Source: a virus. Taken from it: a stretch of DNA of 64,000 nt. The DNA lies in IMG/VR virus record IMGVR_UViG_3300042502_001136, positions 19,239 through 83,238 of that record; one strand, 5' to 3'. The translations under genes and the position numbers were made by a program. Under the pieces are notes generated by a model. That model saw nothing but the letters and a program-made list of their open reading frames with translations, was not told the DNA's origin and ran no database searches. Within the stretch, counting starts at the first letter, position 1, and each line of letters begins with the position of its first letter. This document shows positions 44,915 through 53,947 of this stretch, one piece after another.

Positions 44915-45774
44915 TGATACAAAATAAACAACTTAAAGTATTAACAATAAAACCTAGTGGTAGAAGTAGTGACTTTATTAGTCCTTCTTTTGCCACTGGT
45001 TGTTTGTTAGAATGTTTATATTGTTATATGAAACGTAATACTCCTAATGGGGTTACTTTTTATAACAATACAGATGAAATTCTATTAGCTATAGATAAAC
45101 ATAGTAAAAAGAGTAAAATAATTAAACCTAATCAAACTGATGAAAAATATATAACTTATGATATAAGTTGTAATGAAGATTTTGGATTACATTTACCTCA
45201 TCATAATTGGGAACAAATATTTACATTTTTTAAACAACATCCTAGAGCTAAAGCTACATTTGCTACTAAAGTAATTCCTAAAGCATTATTAAAATTTAAT
45301 CCTAATGGTAAAGTTAGAATTAGATTTAGTCTTATGCCTCAAAGACTTTCTGATATACTTGAACCTAAATCAACTAAAATATCAGATAGAATTAAAGCTA
45401 TTAATACATTTATTGAAGCAGGTTATGATGTTCACGTTAATTATAGTCCTGTTATATTATATGCAGGTTGGGTAATAGATTACTATAAATTATTTAAAGA
45501 AATTAATATAGTAGTTAAAGATGAATATAAAAATAGAGTAAAATCTGAAGTTATATTTCTTACTCATAACAAAGAAAAGCATTATAAAAATATGCTTATT
45601 AATCCTAAAGGTGAAGAACTTCTTTGGCAACCACATTTACAAGAAGAAAAAGTATCTCAATATGGTGGTAATAATATTAGATATAAAGCAGGTCTTAAAG
45701 CTGAATATATCGAACAATTTAAAACATTACATAGTGACGTTATTGATTGGAACACGATAAGATATATCTTTTAA
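44914..45774 (+). CDS. Radical-SAM protein of spore-photoproduct-lyase type
   Basis: 286 residues. The iron-sulfur site is C30-x3-C34-x2-C37 in FATGCLLECLYCYMK, the radical-SAM signature. The surroundings (SPSFATGC...CYMKR, DISCNEDFGLH, VRIRFSLMPQ, VHVNYSPVILYAGW) follow the SplB plan. SplB repairs UV thymine dimers; a phage version may repair or modify DNA. It overlaps the GHKL gene by one base. Confidence 0.77.
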   Translation: MIQNKQLKVLTIKPSGRSSDFISPSFATGCLLECLYCYMKRNTPNGVTFYNNTDEILLAIDKHSKKSKIIKPNQTDEKYITYDISCNEDFGLHLPHHNWEQIFTFFKQHPRAKATFATKVIPKALLKFNPNGKVRIRFSLMPQRLSDILEPKSTKISDRIKAINTFIEAGYDVHVNYSPVILYAGWVIDYYKLFKEINIVVKDEYKNRVKSEVIFLTHNKEKHYKNMLINPKGEELLWQPHLQEEKVSQYGGNNIRYKAGLKAEYIEQFKTLHSDVIDWNTIRYIF

Positions 45775-45893
45775 AGGCTCGTACACGCACACAAGTCAAA
45801 CCAAACCTATCTTCTATTGGGGAACATACTAGAATACCAAAATACTATTTCGATTGAATACAGCCCTTTAAAATAACTCAAAATTTTAACATT
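45775..45893 (+). promoter_or_regulatory. Intergenic region with a dispersed-motif copy
   Basis: 119 bases between the radical-SAM gene and the next. It contains CGTACACG (also part of the palindrome at 22094) near 45780 and a minus-strand CCCCAATAGAAGAT copy (core 45813-45822). No TAnnTTTG promoter is seen. Confidence 0.4.
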
Positions 45894-46499
45894 ATGCCGG
45901 AAAATAATGAATTTGATGATAATCACGTATTTGAATTTGAACAAGAAGAAGAACAAGAACAAATATCAGGTGATGGATTACAAAAAATGGTAAATCTATA
46001 TGATGTAGACCATAATATTGTATCAGGTAATTTAGTAGAATCACTTAAAAGTGGTCAATTAAATCCTATACAGTTTCATTTATCTTTGAAAAGAATGGAG
46101 AAAATAATTGAATTAGTAGGAAAGAATACTGCTGCTAAAGATGTTATTATGGAAGAAGTTAGAAAAAACTTATCAGGTAATGTTAAAACTGTTAAAATGT
46201 ATGGAGCTTCATTATCAGTAGCTGCTACATATACTTGGTATGATTTTGCTAATTGTAATGATATTTATTTAGAAAGACTTAAAGAAATTAAGGATGAAGT
46301 TGATGCTCTTATTAAAAACAGAGAAGATGAACTAAAACTTCTTATACCTAAAGATAATTTCTTAGGTCTTGCAACTGCTACTAAAGTTATTGATAGATTA
46401 CCTAGTTTAACATGGACTGAATTAGGACAAGATTGTGTTGTTAGTCCTCCTGTTAAAATACAAAAAGAAGGAGTTAAAGTTTCATTTGATAAAAATTAA
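45894..46499 (+). CDS. Hypothetical protein
   Basis: 201 residues. Acidic Glu/Gln-rich start (NHVFEFEQEEEQEQ), then helices (FHLSLKRMEKIIELVGKN), the segment TVKMYGASLSVAATYTWYDFANCND, and a helical lead to the end. I believe similar proteins occur in other gut phages, function unknown. It begins a new run of genes after a 119-base gap. Confidence 0.55.
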   Translation: MPENNEFDDNHVFEFEQEEEQEQISGDGLQKMVNLYDVDHNIVSGNLVESLKSGQLNPIQFHLSLKRMEKIIELVGKNTAAKDVIMEEVRKNLSGNVKTVKMYGASLSVAATYTWYDFANCNDIYLERLKEIKDEVDALIKNREDELKLLIPKDNFLGLATATKVIDRLPSLTWTELGQDCVVSPPVKIQKEGVKVSFDKN

Positions 46500-46504
46500 A
46501 TTAT

Positions 46505-47140
46505 ATGAGAGTTATTAATGAAGAATTTCCATTAACTATAGAAGAAGCTAAATCTTTTGGTTATGGAGTAAATTACATAGATAAAGTTAAAGAATTTATG
46601 ACTTTATTCGGACAACCTGTAGTAGATAAACCTGCTATTATGCCTGAAGATAGAAATAAATTACGTATTGCTTTAATTTTTGAAGAACTTAAAGAATATG
46701 CAGAAGCTAGTGGATTGAGAGGGTATTTTAATACTTTATGTGAAGAAGCTGAAGGAGAATATGAATTAATTACTAATTTAGAAGACGATGAACCACCTTA
46801 TATTGAAAAACCTATTGATATAATTGGACAATTTGATGCTTTACTTGATTTACAATATGTACTATCAGGTGCTGTAATTGAAAACGGTTTTACTAATATC
46901 TTTGATGAAGGATTTAATGAAGTTCATAGAAGTAATATGAGTAAAATTTGTAAAGATGAAAAAGAAGCAGAGCAAACTATTGAAAAATATAGTAATGAAC
47001 AAATTGAAGTGTATGCTGAACCTTGTGCACATGATGATAATGCTATTCTTATTAAAAAAAGAGGAAGTGATAAAGTACTTAAATCTATTAACTACTCTCC
47101 TGCTAATTTAGAACCAATTATTAATAAACATGATGAATAA
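46505..47140 (+). CDS. MazG-like NTP pyrophosphohydrolase
   Basis: 211 residues. The metal-binding helices are recognisable: IFEELKEYAEA (E60, E61, E64) and FDALLDLQYVLSG (D111, D115), followed by FDEGFNEVHRSNMSK, the usual all-alpha NTP-PPase ending. Such phage enzymes hydrolyse (d)NTPs or lower ppGpp-like signals. It lies next to ThyX and near the dNMP kinase in a nucleotide-metabolism group. Confidence 0.72.
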   Translation: MRVINEEFPLTIEEAKSFGYGVNYIDKVKEFMTLFGQPVVDKPAIMPEDRNKLRIALIFEELKEYAEASGLRGYFNTLCEEAEGEYELITNLEDDEPPYIEKPIDIIGQFDALLDLQYVLSGAVIENGFTNIFDEGFNEVHRSNMSKICKDEKEAEQTIEKYSNEQIEVYAEPCAHDDNAILIKKRGSDKVLKSINYSPANLEPIINKHDE

Positions 47141-47360
47141 TATAACAAAACAATTAGAGAATATTATATTTATACTATTGTTGCAATTATTCTTATCTTT
47201 TTTATTTGGAGTTGGATTACATTTAATTACTTGTTTAATTAATAATAATAATGTATTTTTATATAAAGATGAAATATATAAATACACTGCTATAACTTTA
47301 ATAGGAACTTGGGTAACAACAATATTAATATTAATTGTAAATAAAAGAACAAAAAAATGA
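47130..47360 (+). CDS. Two-span small membrane protein
   Basis: 76 residues with two hydrophobic helices (IIFILLLQLFLSFLFGVGLHL and TAITLIGTWVTTILILIV). The end overlaps the ThyX start by four bases. Unknown role. Confidence 0.55.
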   Translation: MMNNITKQLENIIFILLLQLFLSFLFGVGLHLITCLINNNNVFLYKDEIYKYTAITLIGTWVTTILILIVNKRTKK

Positions 47361-48391
47361 TACAAGCAAAAGTAGTAGCTGACTCAATTTGTCCTAAAGG
47401 ACACCGATTAACAACTTTAGAAATAGTATTACCTCGATATATATTAGCAGAACTTAATACTCATAGAGTACTAAGTAAAAATAGTGCTAGTAGTAGAGCT
47501 ATTCCATTTAAAAAGATGATTAGAGAAGTAAAAGCTAATCCTTTTATTCCTTATGCTTTTCAAAAAGACCATTCAGGTATGCAAGGTACTGAATATATTG
47601 ATAATCCTGAAGATTTAAGAGATGTTAAATTTGCATGGTTAAAAGCCTTAGATTTAGCAGTAATGAGTGCTGAACTTCTTAATGATGGATTTAATGTTAC
47701 TAAACAATTAGCTAATAGAATAATTGAACCATTTATGTGGCATAAAGTTCTTATTAGTGGTACTGAATGGGAAAATTTCTTTAATTTAAGATGTCCTCAA
47801 TATAAAATACATCAAGGTACATATAAAAGTAGAAAAGAAGCTTTAAAATATGCTTTATCTAATGGAGAATTAAAACATTGGACTATTTTAGATTGGTTAA
47901 TTGTAAATGAAGGACAAGCTGATATTCATATGATGTTTCTTGCAGAATCTATTTATGATGCTATTAATGAAAGTACTCCTGTAAATTTAAAAGAAGGAGA
48001 ATGGCATATTCCTTATGGAGATTTAATAGACTTTACTTCTAAAGAATATTCAGAAGCTGTAGATGATAATACAGATTTAACTTGGCAAGATTATGCTATT
48101 AGAATAGGTATTGCTCGTTGTGCTAGACTTTCATATCAAACATTAGGAGATAATCCTGTTATTGATTATAAGAAAGATTTAGAACTTTATGAAGTTCTTA
48201 GTAAATCAGGACATTGGAGTCCTTTTGAACATGTTGCTAAAGTTATGACTACACAAGAATATGAACTTAATGTTAAGGGTGAATTAAAATGGACAGGAGG
48301 ACAATATGATAAACCTTTACCAGTAGATAATGCACAAGGTTGGTGTAGAAACTTTAGAGGATTTATTCAACAACGAGCTTTAATTGATTAA
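47357..48391 (+). CDS. thyX: Flavin-dependent thymidylate synthase ThyX
   Basis: 344 residues. The ThyX signature appears as ELNTHRVLSKNSASSRAIP: H36-R37 then S40, N42, S46 and R47. Later GHWSPFEHVAKV matches the conserved substrate-binding histidine stretch. ThyX makes dTMP from dUMP using folate and FAD. At over 340 residues it is longer than the typical 220-250, which I attribute to insertions. It belongs to the nucleotide group with MazG and the dNMP kinase. Confidence 0.85.
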   Translation: MIQAKVVADSICPKGHRLTTLEIVLPRYILAELNTHRVLSKNSASSRAIPFKKMIREVKANPFIPYAFQKDHSGMQGTEYIDNPEDLRDVKFAWLKALDLAVMSAELLNDGFNVTKQLANRIIEPFMWHKVLISGTEWENFFNLRCPQYKIHQGTYKSRKEALKYALSNGELKHWTILDWLIVNEGQADIHMMFLAESIYDAINESTPVNLKEGEWHIPYGDLIDFTSKEYSEAVDDNTDLTWQDYAIRIGIARCARLSYQTLGDNPVIDYKKDLELYEVLSKSGHWSPFEHVAKVMTTQEYELNVKGELKWTGGQYDKPLPVDNAQGWCRNFRGFIQQRALID

Positions 48392-48392
48392 C

Positions 48393-48542
48393 ATGATATT
48401 AATTCCAATAGTAGCAAAGTCTTTATTTATTAAGGACTTTGCTTTAGTTGAAGGTAAAGATTGGATAGAACATTATTATAAAGAACAATGTGCTATTAAA
48501 GAATTGTATGGTATTAAAAGTAGTATTAAATTTATTAACTAA
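48393..48542 (+). CDS. 49-residue hypothetical protein
   Basis: ATG 48393 one base after the ThyX stop, TAA at 48540-48542. Begins MILIPIVAKSLFIKDFALVE. It fills the gap to the next gene and uses the local codon style, but a 13-bp tandem duplication (AAATTTATTAACT, 48528-48553) spans its stop codon. Unknown function. Confidence 0.45.
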   Translation: MILIPIVAKSLFIKDFALVEGKDWIEHYYKEQCAIKELYGIKSSIKFIN

Positions 48543-48561
48543 ATTTATTAACTAAATAATT

Positions 48562-48816
48562 ATGAAAATAGAACAAAATACAAAAAGTGAAGATATACAT
48601 ATTTATTCTGTTGGTCTTGTTGTTCTTTATTCTGTTTATGGCAGCTTATTAGAACTTAGACAAGAAACAACAGAAACTTCTACATTTAAAATAAGTGTAT
48701 TAGACCAAGACATTGATAAAGAAACTGATGGTTATAGTATAGAATTTTGTTCATCTAATGAATTAATTAAAATAATTGAAGATTTTAAAAAGAAATTAAA
48801 TAATAGTAAAAAATGA
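48562..48816 (+). CDS. Small protein, beta-strand plus helix family
   Basis: 84 residues: strands (IHIYSVGLVVLYSVYGSLLEL, TFKISVLDQD) and a final helix SSNELIKIIEDFKKKL. The plan matches the early small proteins at 23995 and 25512. Overlaps the next ATG by four bases. Confidence 0.5.
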   Translation: MKIEQNTKSEDIHIYSVGLVVLYSVYGSLLELRQETTETSTFKISVLDQDIDKETDGYSIEFCSSNELIKIIEDFKKKLNNSKK

Positions 48817-49277
48817 ATAAAATATTAATAACTCTTGTATTTAAAGGAGAAGATGATTGGAGTAGACCAGTTTTTAAACATATTCATGCTAATATTTATT
48901 TTGGTAGTACTAATATACTAATACCTAATAAAGAACTAGGATTGATAAACGAAGAAAGTATTGTTAAATATTTTAATGAAAATATAGAACAAATAGAATA
49001 TTTTGGTAGTCAATTTAATTGTGAACCTAATGGGGGAGCAATAAGAGAAAACTATGAATTAATAATTATAACTAATAAAGAAGCTAAAGAAAGAAGAGCT
49101 TTATTAGATAAAAATGTTAAAGGATTAGAAACTCATAAATATGCTCCAGAGTTAAACAGATTAGTATTAATTAATACAGCTGAATATAAAGTTAATGGTA
49201 TTACTGATTTAAAAGATGCAGTTGATTATGTATTTAGAAGTATTAGATGGGAACAATTAAAACTTAATTTAAAGTAA
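48813..49277 (+). CDS. Hypothetical protein
   Basis: 154 residues, mixed alpha/beta (KILITLVFKGEDDWSRPVFKHIH, YELIIITNKEAKERRALLD). It starts inside the previous stop and overlaps the next by one base. Not recognised. Confidence 0.5.
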   Translation: MNKILITLVFKGEDDWSRPVFKHIHANIYFGSTNILIPNKELGLINEESIVKYFNENIEQIEYFGSQFNCEPNGGAIRENYELIIITNKEAKERRALLDKNVKGLETHKYAPELNRLVLINTAEYKVNGITDLKDAVDYVFRSIRWEQLKLNLK

Positions 49278-49465
49278 TGAAAGTATCTGATAATATTAAA
49301 AGAGAACAAAGAAAAATATTAAAACATTATAGAGATACTTTAGATAAAAGAGATATGTCTATAAATGTTATAACATTAACAAAACATAGTAAAAATCATA
49401 TTGATAGAATTATATTTGTTGTACATCAACCAGTAAGAATTATATCAATGAATAATCATAAGTAA
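49277..49465 (+). CDS. 62-residue basic protein
   Basis: Strongly basic (KREQRKILKHYRDTLDKRD), with strand ending HIDRIIFVVHQPVRII. Starts on the last base of the previous stop. Possibly nucleic-acid binding; not recognised. Confidence 0.5.
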   Translation: MKVSDNIKREQRKILKHYRDTLDKRDMSINVITLTKHSKNHIDRIIFVVHQPVRIISMNNHK

Positions 49466-49477
49466 TTATGTTAATAA

Positions 49478-49560
49478 TAATAACTGTTAAAATTTAGTTA
49501 AATTAATCGGAATAACTGATAAAATTTATTTATCTTTGTCAGAATAACTGATAAAATTTA
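49478..49560 (+). repeat. Three direct repeats of 32-bp period upstream of the homing endonuclease
   Basis: GAATAACTGATAAAATTTA is found exactly at 49510-49528 and 49542-49560, and with small differences at 49478-49496, each 32 bases apart (about three helical turns). The last copy ends five bases before the ATG. A -7-like box TATCTTTG lies between copies two and three. This looks like an operator array or autoregulatory promoter. Confidence 0.6.
49531..49538 (+). promoter_or_regulatory. -7 box candidate for the homing endonuclease gene
   Basis: TATCTTTG matches the TAnnTTTG box and lies 28 bases before the ATG, between two direct repeats. No TTTG -33 element is found at the right distance. 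Confidence 0.35.
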
Positions 49561-49565
49561 AAAAT

Positions 49566-50426
49566 ATGACAACAAAAATTTATGTACTTAAATGTCCTAA
49601 TACTAATGAAATTAAATATGTAGGAAAAACTAATAATCCTGAACAAAGACTAAAAGCTCATAATAATAAAACTAGAGATTTAGGAACTCATAAAAGAAAT
49701 TGGATTAATAAATTAAGAGAAGAAAAAAAGAAACCTATATTTGAAATTATAGAGGAAGTACCTATAGAACTTTGGCAAGAAAAAGAAAAATATTGGATTG
49801 AATATTATATTAATATTGGATGTAAATTAGTAAATAATATAAATTCTATAGGAAAAGGGTTAACTTTTGGAAATAAAACTTCTTTTAATGGAAGTAATGC
49901 TAGACCGATAATTGCTTTAGATAAAACTGGAGAATTTTTTGCTTCTTTTAATAGTATTAAAGAAGCAGAAGAAATTATAGGTAAAAAAGGAATTGAATCT
50001 GTATTAGCTAAAATAACTAAAACAGCAGGAAATTATATTTGGTTATACGAAGAAGATTATTATCAATTATCTTTAGAAGAAATTAATAATATTATATTAA
50101 ATGCAAATGATAATTCTTTAAAAGGCTTAAAAGGAAAAAGATTTGAAGAAGGACATATTGCTTGGAATAAAGGTAAAAAAGGTAAACTAAAACCAGATAA
50201 ACATGTATTTCAATATTCAGGTTTAACAGGAGAATTAATTAAAGAATGGAATACCGCAAAAGAAGCAGGAGTAACATTAAAAATTAATGTAGAAGGAATA
50301 GGACAAGCTTGTAGAGGAACAGCTAAAACAGCTGGAGGATATTGTTGGTCTTATAATAAATTAGAAAAATATATAATAACTTATGGTAATAAAGCTAATA
50401 CATTATCAATTAAAAATTTAAAATAA
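49566..50426 (+). CDS. GIY-YIG homing endonuclease with NUMOD-type repeats
   Basis: 286 residues. Nuclease motifs: YVL (6-8), YVGKT (18-22) and R28 in NNPEQRLKAH. The C-terminal part has two NUMOD1-like DNA-binding repeats, PIIALDKTGEFFASFNS.IKEA (about 113-140) and FQYSGLTGELIKEWNTAKEA (about 215-240), each followed by a serine/tyrosine W-containing tail. It would cut a homologous site in competing phages and promote its own spread. It has its own repeats and promoter-like box and sits between unrelated genes, as mobile homing genes do. Confidence 0.8.
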   Translation: MTTKIYVLKCPNTNEIKYVGKTNNPEQRLKAHNNKTRDLGTHKRNWINKLREEKKKPIFEIIEEVPIELWQEKEKYWIEYYINIGCKLVNNINSIGKGLTFGNKTSFNGSNARPIIALDKTGEFFASFNSIKEAEEIIGKKGIESVLAKITKTAGNYIWLYEEDYYQLSLEEINNIILNANDNSLKGLKGKRFEEGHIAWNKGKKGKLKPDKHVFQYSGLTGELIKEWNTAKEAGVTLKINVEGIGQACRGTAKTAGGYCWSYNKLEKYIITYGNKANTLSIKNLK

Positions 50427-50427
50427 T

Positions 50428-51231
50428 ATGAGTATTATAGCGATTTCGGGAAAAATAGGAAGTGGTAAAGATACTGTAGGAACAATAATAAGAAGTTTAA
50501 CTAATAAAGATGGTGCTATTTTTACTCCTAAAAGATTAGTAGAATGTATAAATACTACAGGAAGTATACCAGTAATAGGATTTAATAGTAATTGGGAAAT
50601 CAAAAAATTCGCAGATAAACTTAAAGATATAGTATGTTTACTTATTAATTGTACTAGAGAACAATTAGAAGATGCTGATTTTAAGAATACTGAATTAGGA
50701 GAAGAATGGTGGTATTTACAATTAAAAGATAATTATGGATATAAAATACCACAATTATATAATTATTTAGAATGGAAAGATATTAAATCTCCATCAATAG
50801 ATTATACTCTTTTACAACCTATTAAATTAACTCCTAGACTTTTACTTCAATTATTAGGTACAGAGTGTGGGAGAGATATTATTCATCCTAATGTATGGGT
50901 TAATAGTTTAATGAGTGAATATAAAATGAATTATGCTCAACATCCTGATATTGATTATATAGAAAGTAAACAATATCCTAATTGGATTATTACAGATATG
51001 AGATTCCCTAATGAATTACAAGCTATTAAAGATAGAGGTGGTATTACTATTAGAGTTAATAGAGTACCTTTTGATAGTATAGAAGAAACAATGAGATTTC
51101 ATCCTTCTGAAACAGCATTAGATAATGCTAAATTTGATTATACTATTATTAACAATGGTACAATAGAAGATTTAATAGAAAAAATAAAAGTAATATTAAT
51201 AAAAGAAAAAATTATAAATGAATCCAACTAA
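50428..51231 (+). CDS. Deoxynucleoside monophosphate kinase
   Basis: 267 residues. P-loop GKIGSGKDTV (8-17), and an interior WIITDMRFPNELQAIKDRGGITIRVNR that matches the phage dNMP kinase family. It phosphorylates dNMPs to dNDPs to raise the DNA precursor supply. It follows the homing gene by one base and overlaps the next gene by 14. Confidence 0.78.
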   Translation: MSIIAISGKIGSGKDTVGTIIRSLTNKDGAIFTPKRLVECINTTGSIPVIGFNSNWEIKKFADKLKDIVCLLINCTREQLEDADFKNTELGEEWWYLQLKDNYGYKIPQLYNYLEWKDIKSPSIDYTLLQPIKLTPRLLLQLLGTECGRDIIHPNVWVNSLMSEYKMNYAQHPDIDYIESKQYPNWIITDMRFPNELQAIKDRGGITIRVNRVPFDSIEETMRFHPSETALDNAKFDYTIINNGTIEDLIEKIKVILIKEKIINESN

Positions 51232-51682
51232 TAATATTAAAGAAGCTAATACTAATGCTATTAATACATTAATATTAAATTTAAAATCTAATAATTTGAT
51301 TAATGAAACTCAAGTATCAGATTGTTATCATACATTTGATGAATTATATGAATTTAGAAAGATGTATAATGCTGTTCTATTTAGTGGGTGGGCAGAAGCA
51401 CACTTATCTAGTATATCTTTAGTAGAATCTAAAGTATATGATAAAGTATTAATAGAACCAAAATATAATGTTCATAAATCATGGAAACATAATGATGGAG
51501 AACTTTGTTTTGGAGGAGGTTGGTTTATTGTAAGTGCAATGTTACCTACAGGATTAATTAGTAATCATTATAAAGCTGAAGATTGGGATTTATTTAAAGT
51601 ACCTGAAGTAGAAAAAGCTTTATATGAATTTGATGGTCATACTGGTAAAGATGTATTAAAAAGATTAAAAGCTTTAATATAA
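51218..51682 (+). CDS. Hypothetical protein
   Basis: 154 residues. The helix CYHTFDELYEFRKMYNAVLFSGWAEAH and later HNDGELCFGGGWFIVSAMLPTG look conserved; I recall similar short proteins (HTFxELYxxR) in many phages and prophages, function unknown. Coupled by overlap with the kinase. Confidence 0.6.
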   Translation: MNPTNNIKEANTNAINTLILNLKSNNLINETQVSDCYHTFDELYEFRKMYNAVLFSGWAEAHLSSISLVESKVYDKVLIEPKYNVHKSWKHNDGELCFGGGWFIVSAMLPTGLISNHYKAEDWDLFKVPEVEKALYEFDGHTGKDVLKRLKALI

Positions 51683-51720
51683 AGTATTGTAGATAAATTA
51701 GAAATAACTAAATAAATATT

Positions 51721-51891
51721 ATGACAGAAGTTCAAATTAAACAAACTATTGGTCAATTAGAAGCATCTATTAATAAAGTAGAATCGTTTGCTAATGAAGA
51801 AGAATTTAAAGAATATTGTGATAATATTCAAACTTGTATTACTCACTGGAAAATAATCTTAAAAAAAGTTAAAGAAAATGAAAGGAAATAA
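51721..51891 (+). CDS. 56-residue hypothetical protein
   Basis: ATG 51721, TAA 51889-51891. Helical, acidic (MTEVQIKQTIGQLEASINKV). Overlaps the next start at 51878. Tight arrangement supports a real gene. Unknown function. Confidence 0.5.
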   Translation: MTEVQIKQTIGQLEASINKVESFANEEEFKEYCDNIQTCITHWKIILKKVKENERK

Positions 51892-52381
51892 AGTAGAACT
51901 AAATACTAAACTTTATCAAATTGATAGAAATAAAAGAGAAGAAGGCTTAGTAGAAAATAGATTTAATATTTTTAATTGTATTTTAATTACTAAATTAGGT
52001 AAATATTATTTATATCAATTTGCTTTAAATAGTTTTGGTACTATTACTACAAAATCAGCTCAAGCAGATTATAATAATATTATTAATATATTTGAATTAG
52101 ATAAACAAGACAGAAATAAAACTTTTACTGAAATTATTAAAAAGAATAAAACTAAATTAGGTTTTTATTATAGTACTTTACATTCTGTTTTTTATTTTAG
52201 TGAAACTAATCAAGTTGAAGATTCTTTTGCAGGTTTTGCTTTAAATTATAAAGATTTAAAAGAAGATGTTAATAAATTATTAATTGGAGAAATACACGCT
52301 TTAGAAACTAAAAAGAAAGAAATAGAAGAAAAACTAGATAATCTTATAAAACAAGTTAAAGAAAATGGCACACAATCTTAA
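51878..52381 (+). CDS. Hypothetical protein with C-terminal coiled coil
   Basis: 167 residues. Alpha/beta body (FNIFNCILITKLGKYYLYQF) and a final 30-residue coiled coil (ALETKKKEIEEKLDNLIKQV). It overlaps the DUF932 gene by 17 bases. Not recognised. Confidence 0.5.
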   Translation: MKGNKVELNTKLYQIDRNKREEGLVENRFNIFNCILITKLGKYYLYQFALNSFGTITTKSAQADYNNIINIFELDKQDRNKTFTEIIKKNKTKLGFYYSTLHSVFYFSETNQVEDSFAGFALNYKDLKEDVNKLLIGEIHALETKKKEIEEKLDNLIKQVKENGTQS

Positions 52382-53399
52382 TTTTACAAATAATAGAGCT
52401 AGTTTTGCTTCACGTAAAGAAATAGCTTGGCACAGTCTTGGACAAGTAGTAGATGCTATGACTTCAGAAGAAGCAATTAAACTTGGTGGTTTAGATTTTG
52501 AAGTTGAAAAAAGAGCAAAATATTATCATTCTAATAAGCATATTCTTTTTGATGATGCTAAAACTTATGATGTTATTTCAAGAGTTAAACTTAAAGATTC
52601 TAATATTTATAAACAAGAATTTGTTATTCCTGATAAATTTGTAACTGTTAGAAATGATACTAATCAATATTTAGGAGAAGTAGGAGCAAAATATGAAGTT
52701 ATTCAGAATTGGGAAGCTTTTGATTTTATGGATAGTATTATAGGAAAACAAGCTTCTTATGAAACTGTTGGTGCTTTAGGTAATGGAGAAACAGTATTTA
52801 TTACTGCTAAATTAACAGAAGAATTAGTAATTAATAAAGACCAAATAGATAAATATTTACTTGTTACTATGTCACATGATGGAAGTAGTAGTATTCAAGT
52901 AATGTTTACTCCTATTAGAGTTGTATGTAATAATACTTTAACTGCGGCTATTAAAGGTAATCAGAATAAAGTTAGTATTATGCATACTAGAAATGCTAAA
53001 GTTAAATTAGAAGCAAGTAAAAAGATACTAGGTATAGTAGACCAAGGAAGTCTAGCTTATAAAGAAATATTTAGTGATATGTTTAATTGTTACGTTAATG
53101 ATAAAGATGCTAAATCTGTTATTGAAAAATCATTAGGATTAGTTCGAGATGACAAAAACAACCTTTCTACTAGAGGGGAAAATATACTATTTCAAGCTAA
53201 TAAATATTATCATCAAGGTATTGGACAACAAGAAATTGTAGGTAATTATTGGGGAGTATACAATGGTGTAACTGGATATCTTCAAAATGTAAAAGAATAC
53301 AAAAATGAAGAAGTTAAATTCAAAAATACTTTTGATTCCGGAGATAGTAATGCAAGACAAAGAGCTTTTAATATTATTACTAATTTAATATATCAATAA
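52365..53399 (+). CDS. DUF932 phage/plasmid-like protein
   Basis: 344 residues. The start KEIAWHSLGQVVDAMTSEEAIKLGGLDFEVE and the later LVTMSHDGSSSIQVMFTPIRVVCNNTL are hallmarks of the DUF932 / TIGR03299 family found in phages, plasmids and ICEs. Its biochemical role is not established. It lies near the end of the rightward block. Confidence 0.82.
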   Translation: MAHNLNFTNNRASFASRKEIAWHSLGQVVDAMTSEEAIKLGGLDFEVEKRAKYYHSNKHILFDDAKTYDVISRVKLKDSNIYKQEFVIPDKFVTVRNDTNQYLGEVGAKYEVIQNWEAFDFMDSIIGKQASYETVGALGNGETVFITAKLTEELVINKDQIDKYLLVTMSHDGSSSIQVMFTPIRVVCNNTLTAAIKGNQNKVSIMHTRNAKVKLEASKKILGIVDQGSLAYKEIFSDMFNCYVNDKDAKSVIEKSLGLVRDDKNNLSTRGENILFQANKYYHQGIGQQEIVGNYWGVYNGVTGYLQNVKEYKNEEVKFKNTFDSGDSNARQRAFNIITNLIYQ

Positions 53400-53405
53400 G
53401 CTAAA

Positions 53406-53942
53406 ATGACTAGACAAGAAAGACAAAACATTATTATAAATGTTTTAACAGATTGTAGTACATTTAGTGGTAGAAAACTATTAGATGAATTTTCCCCAAT
53501 AGAAGTTGTGGATTTTTCTAATCATTTGATAAATACAACACCTGATACTTTTGATGAACATATCATTAAAACAACAGAAAGAATATTTATTAATTGGAGC
53601 AAAGAAAATATTAAAAATCATTGTGTAGGAGAGATTAATAAATTATTAAGAAGTTATATTAGTCTTACTTACAATAAAGAGAAATTAATATTATTAATGT
53701 ATTATCTAGGAATACTATATAAACTAGATAATGAAAGTATTACCAAAGATTTAAACAAAGTAGAACAATACTTTGAGTCATTACTTATATTAGATACTGA
53801 TGAATTAAAAGAAGAAGTAGCTAGTAACAATATCGAAGCACAAACCAAAAATGCAGGACACTATTATACAAGAGTATTAGATAATTTTATAATACTACCT
53901 ACATTAAAAACCAAAGAACATTTTAGTAATTTTATTCCGTAA
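53406..53942 (+). CDS. Hypothetical helical protein
   Basis: 178 residues, mostly helical (NIIINVLTDCSTFSGRKLLDEF; EKLILLMYYLGILYKLDN). A CCCCAATAGA motif copy lies inside (53494-53503, plus). Not recognised. Confidence 0.55.
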   Translation: MTRQERQNIIINVLTDCSTFSGRKLLDEFSPIEVVDFSNHLINTTPDTFDEHIIKTTERIFINWSKENIKNHCVGEINKLLRSYISLTYNKEKLILLMYYLGILYKLDNESITKDLNKVEQYFESLLILDTDELKEEVASNNIEAQTKNAGHYYTRVLDNFIILPTLKTKEHFSNFIP

Positions 53943-53947
53943 AAAAG

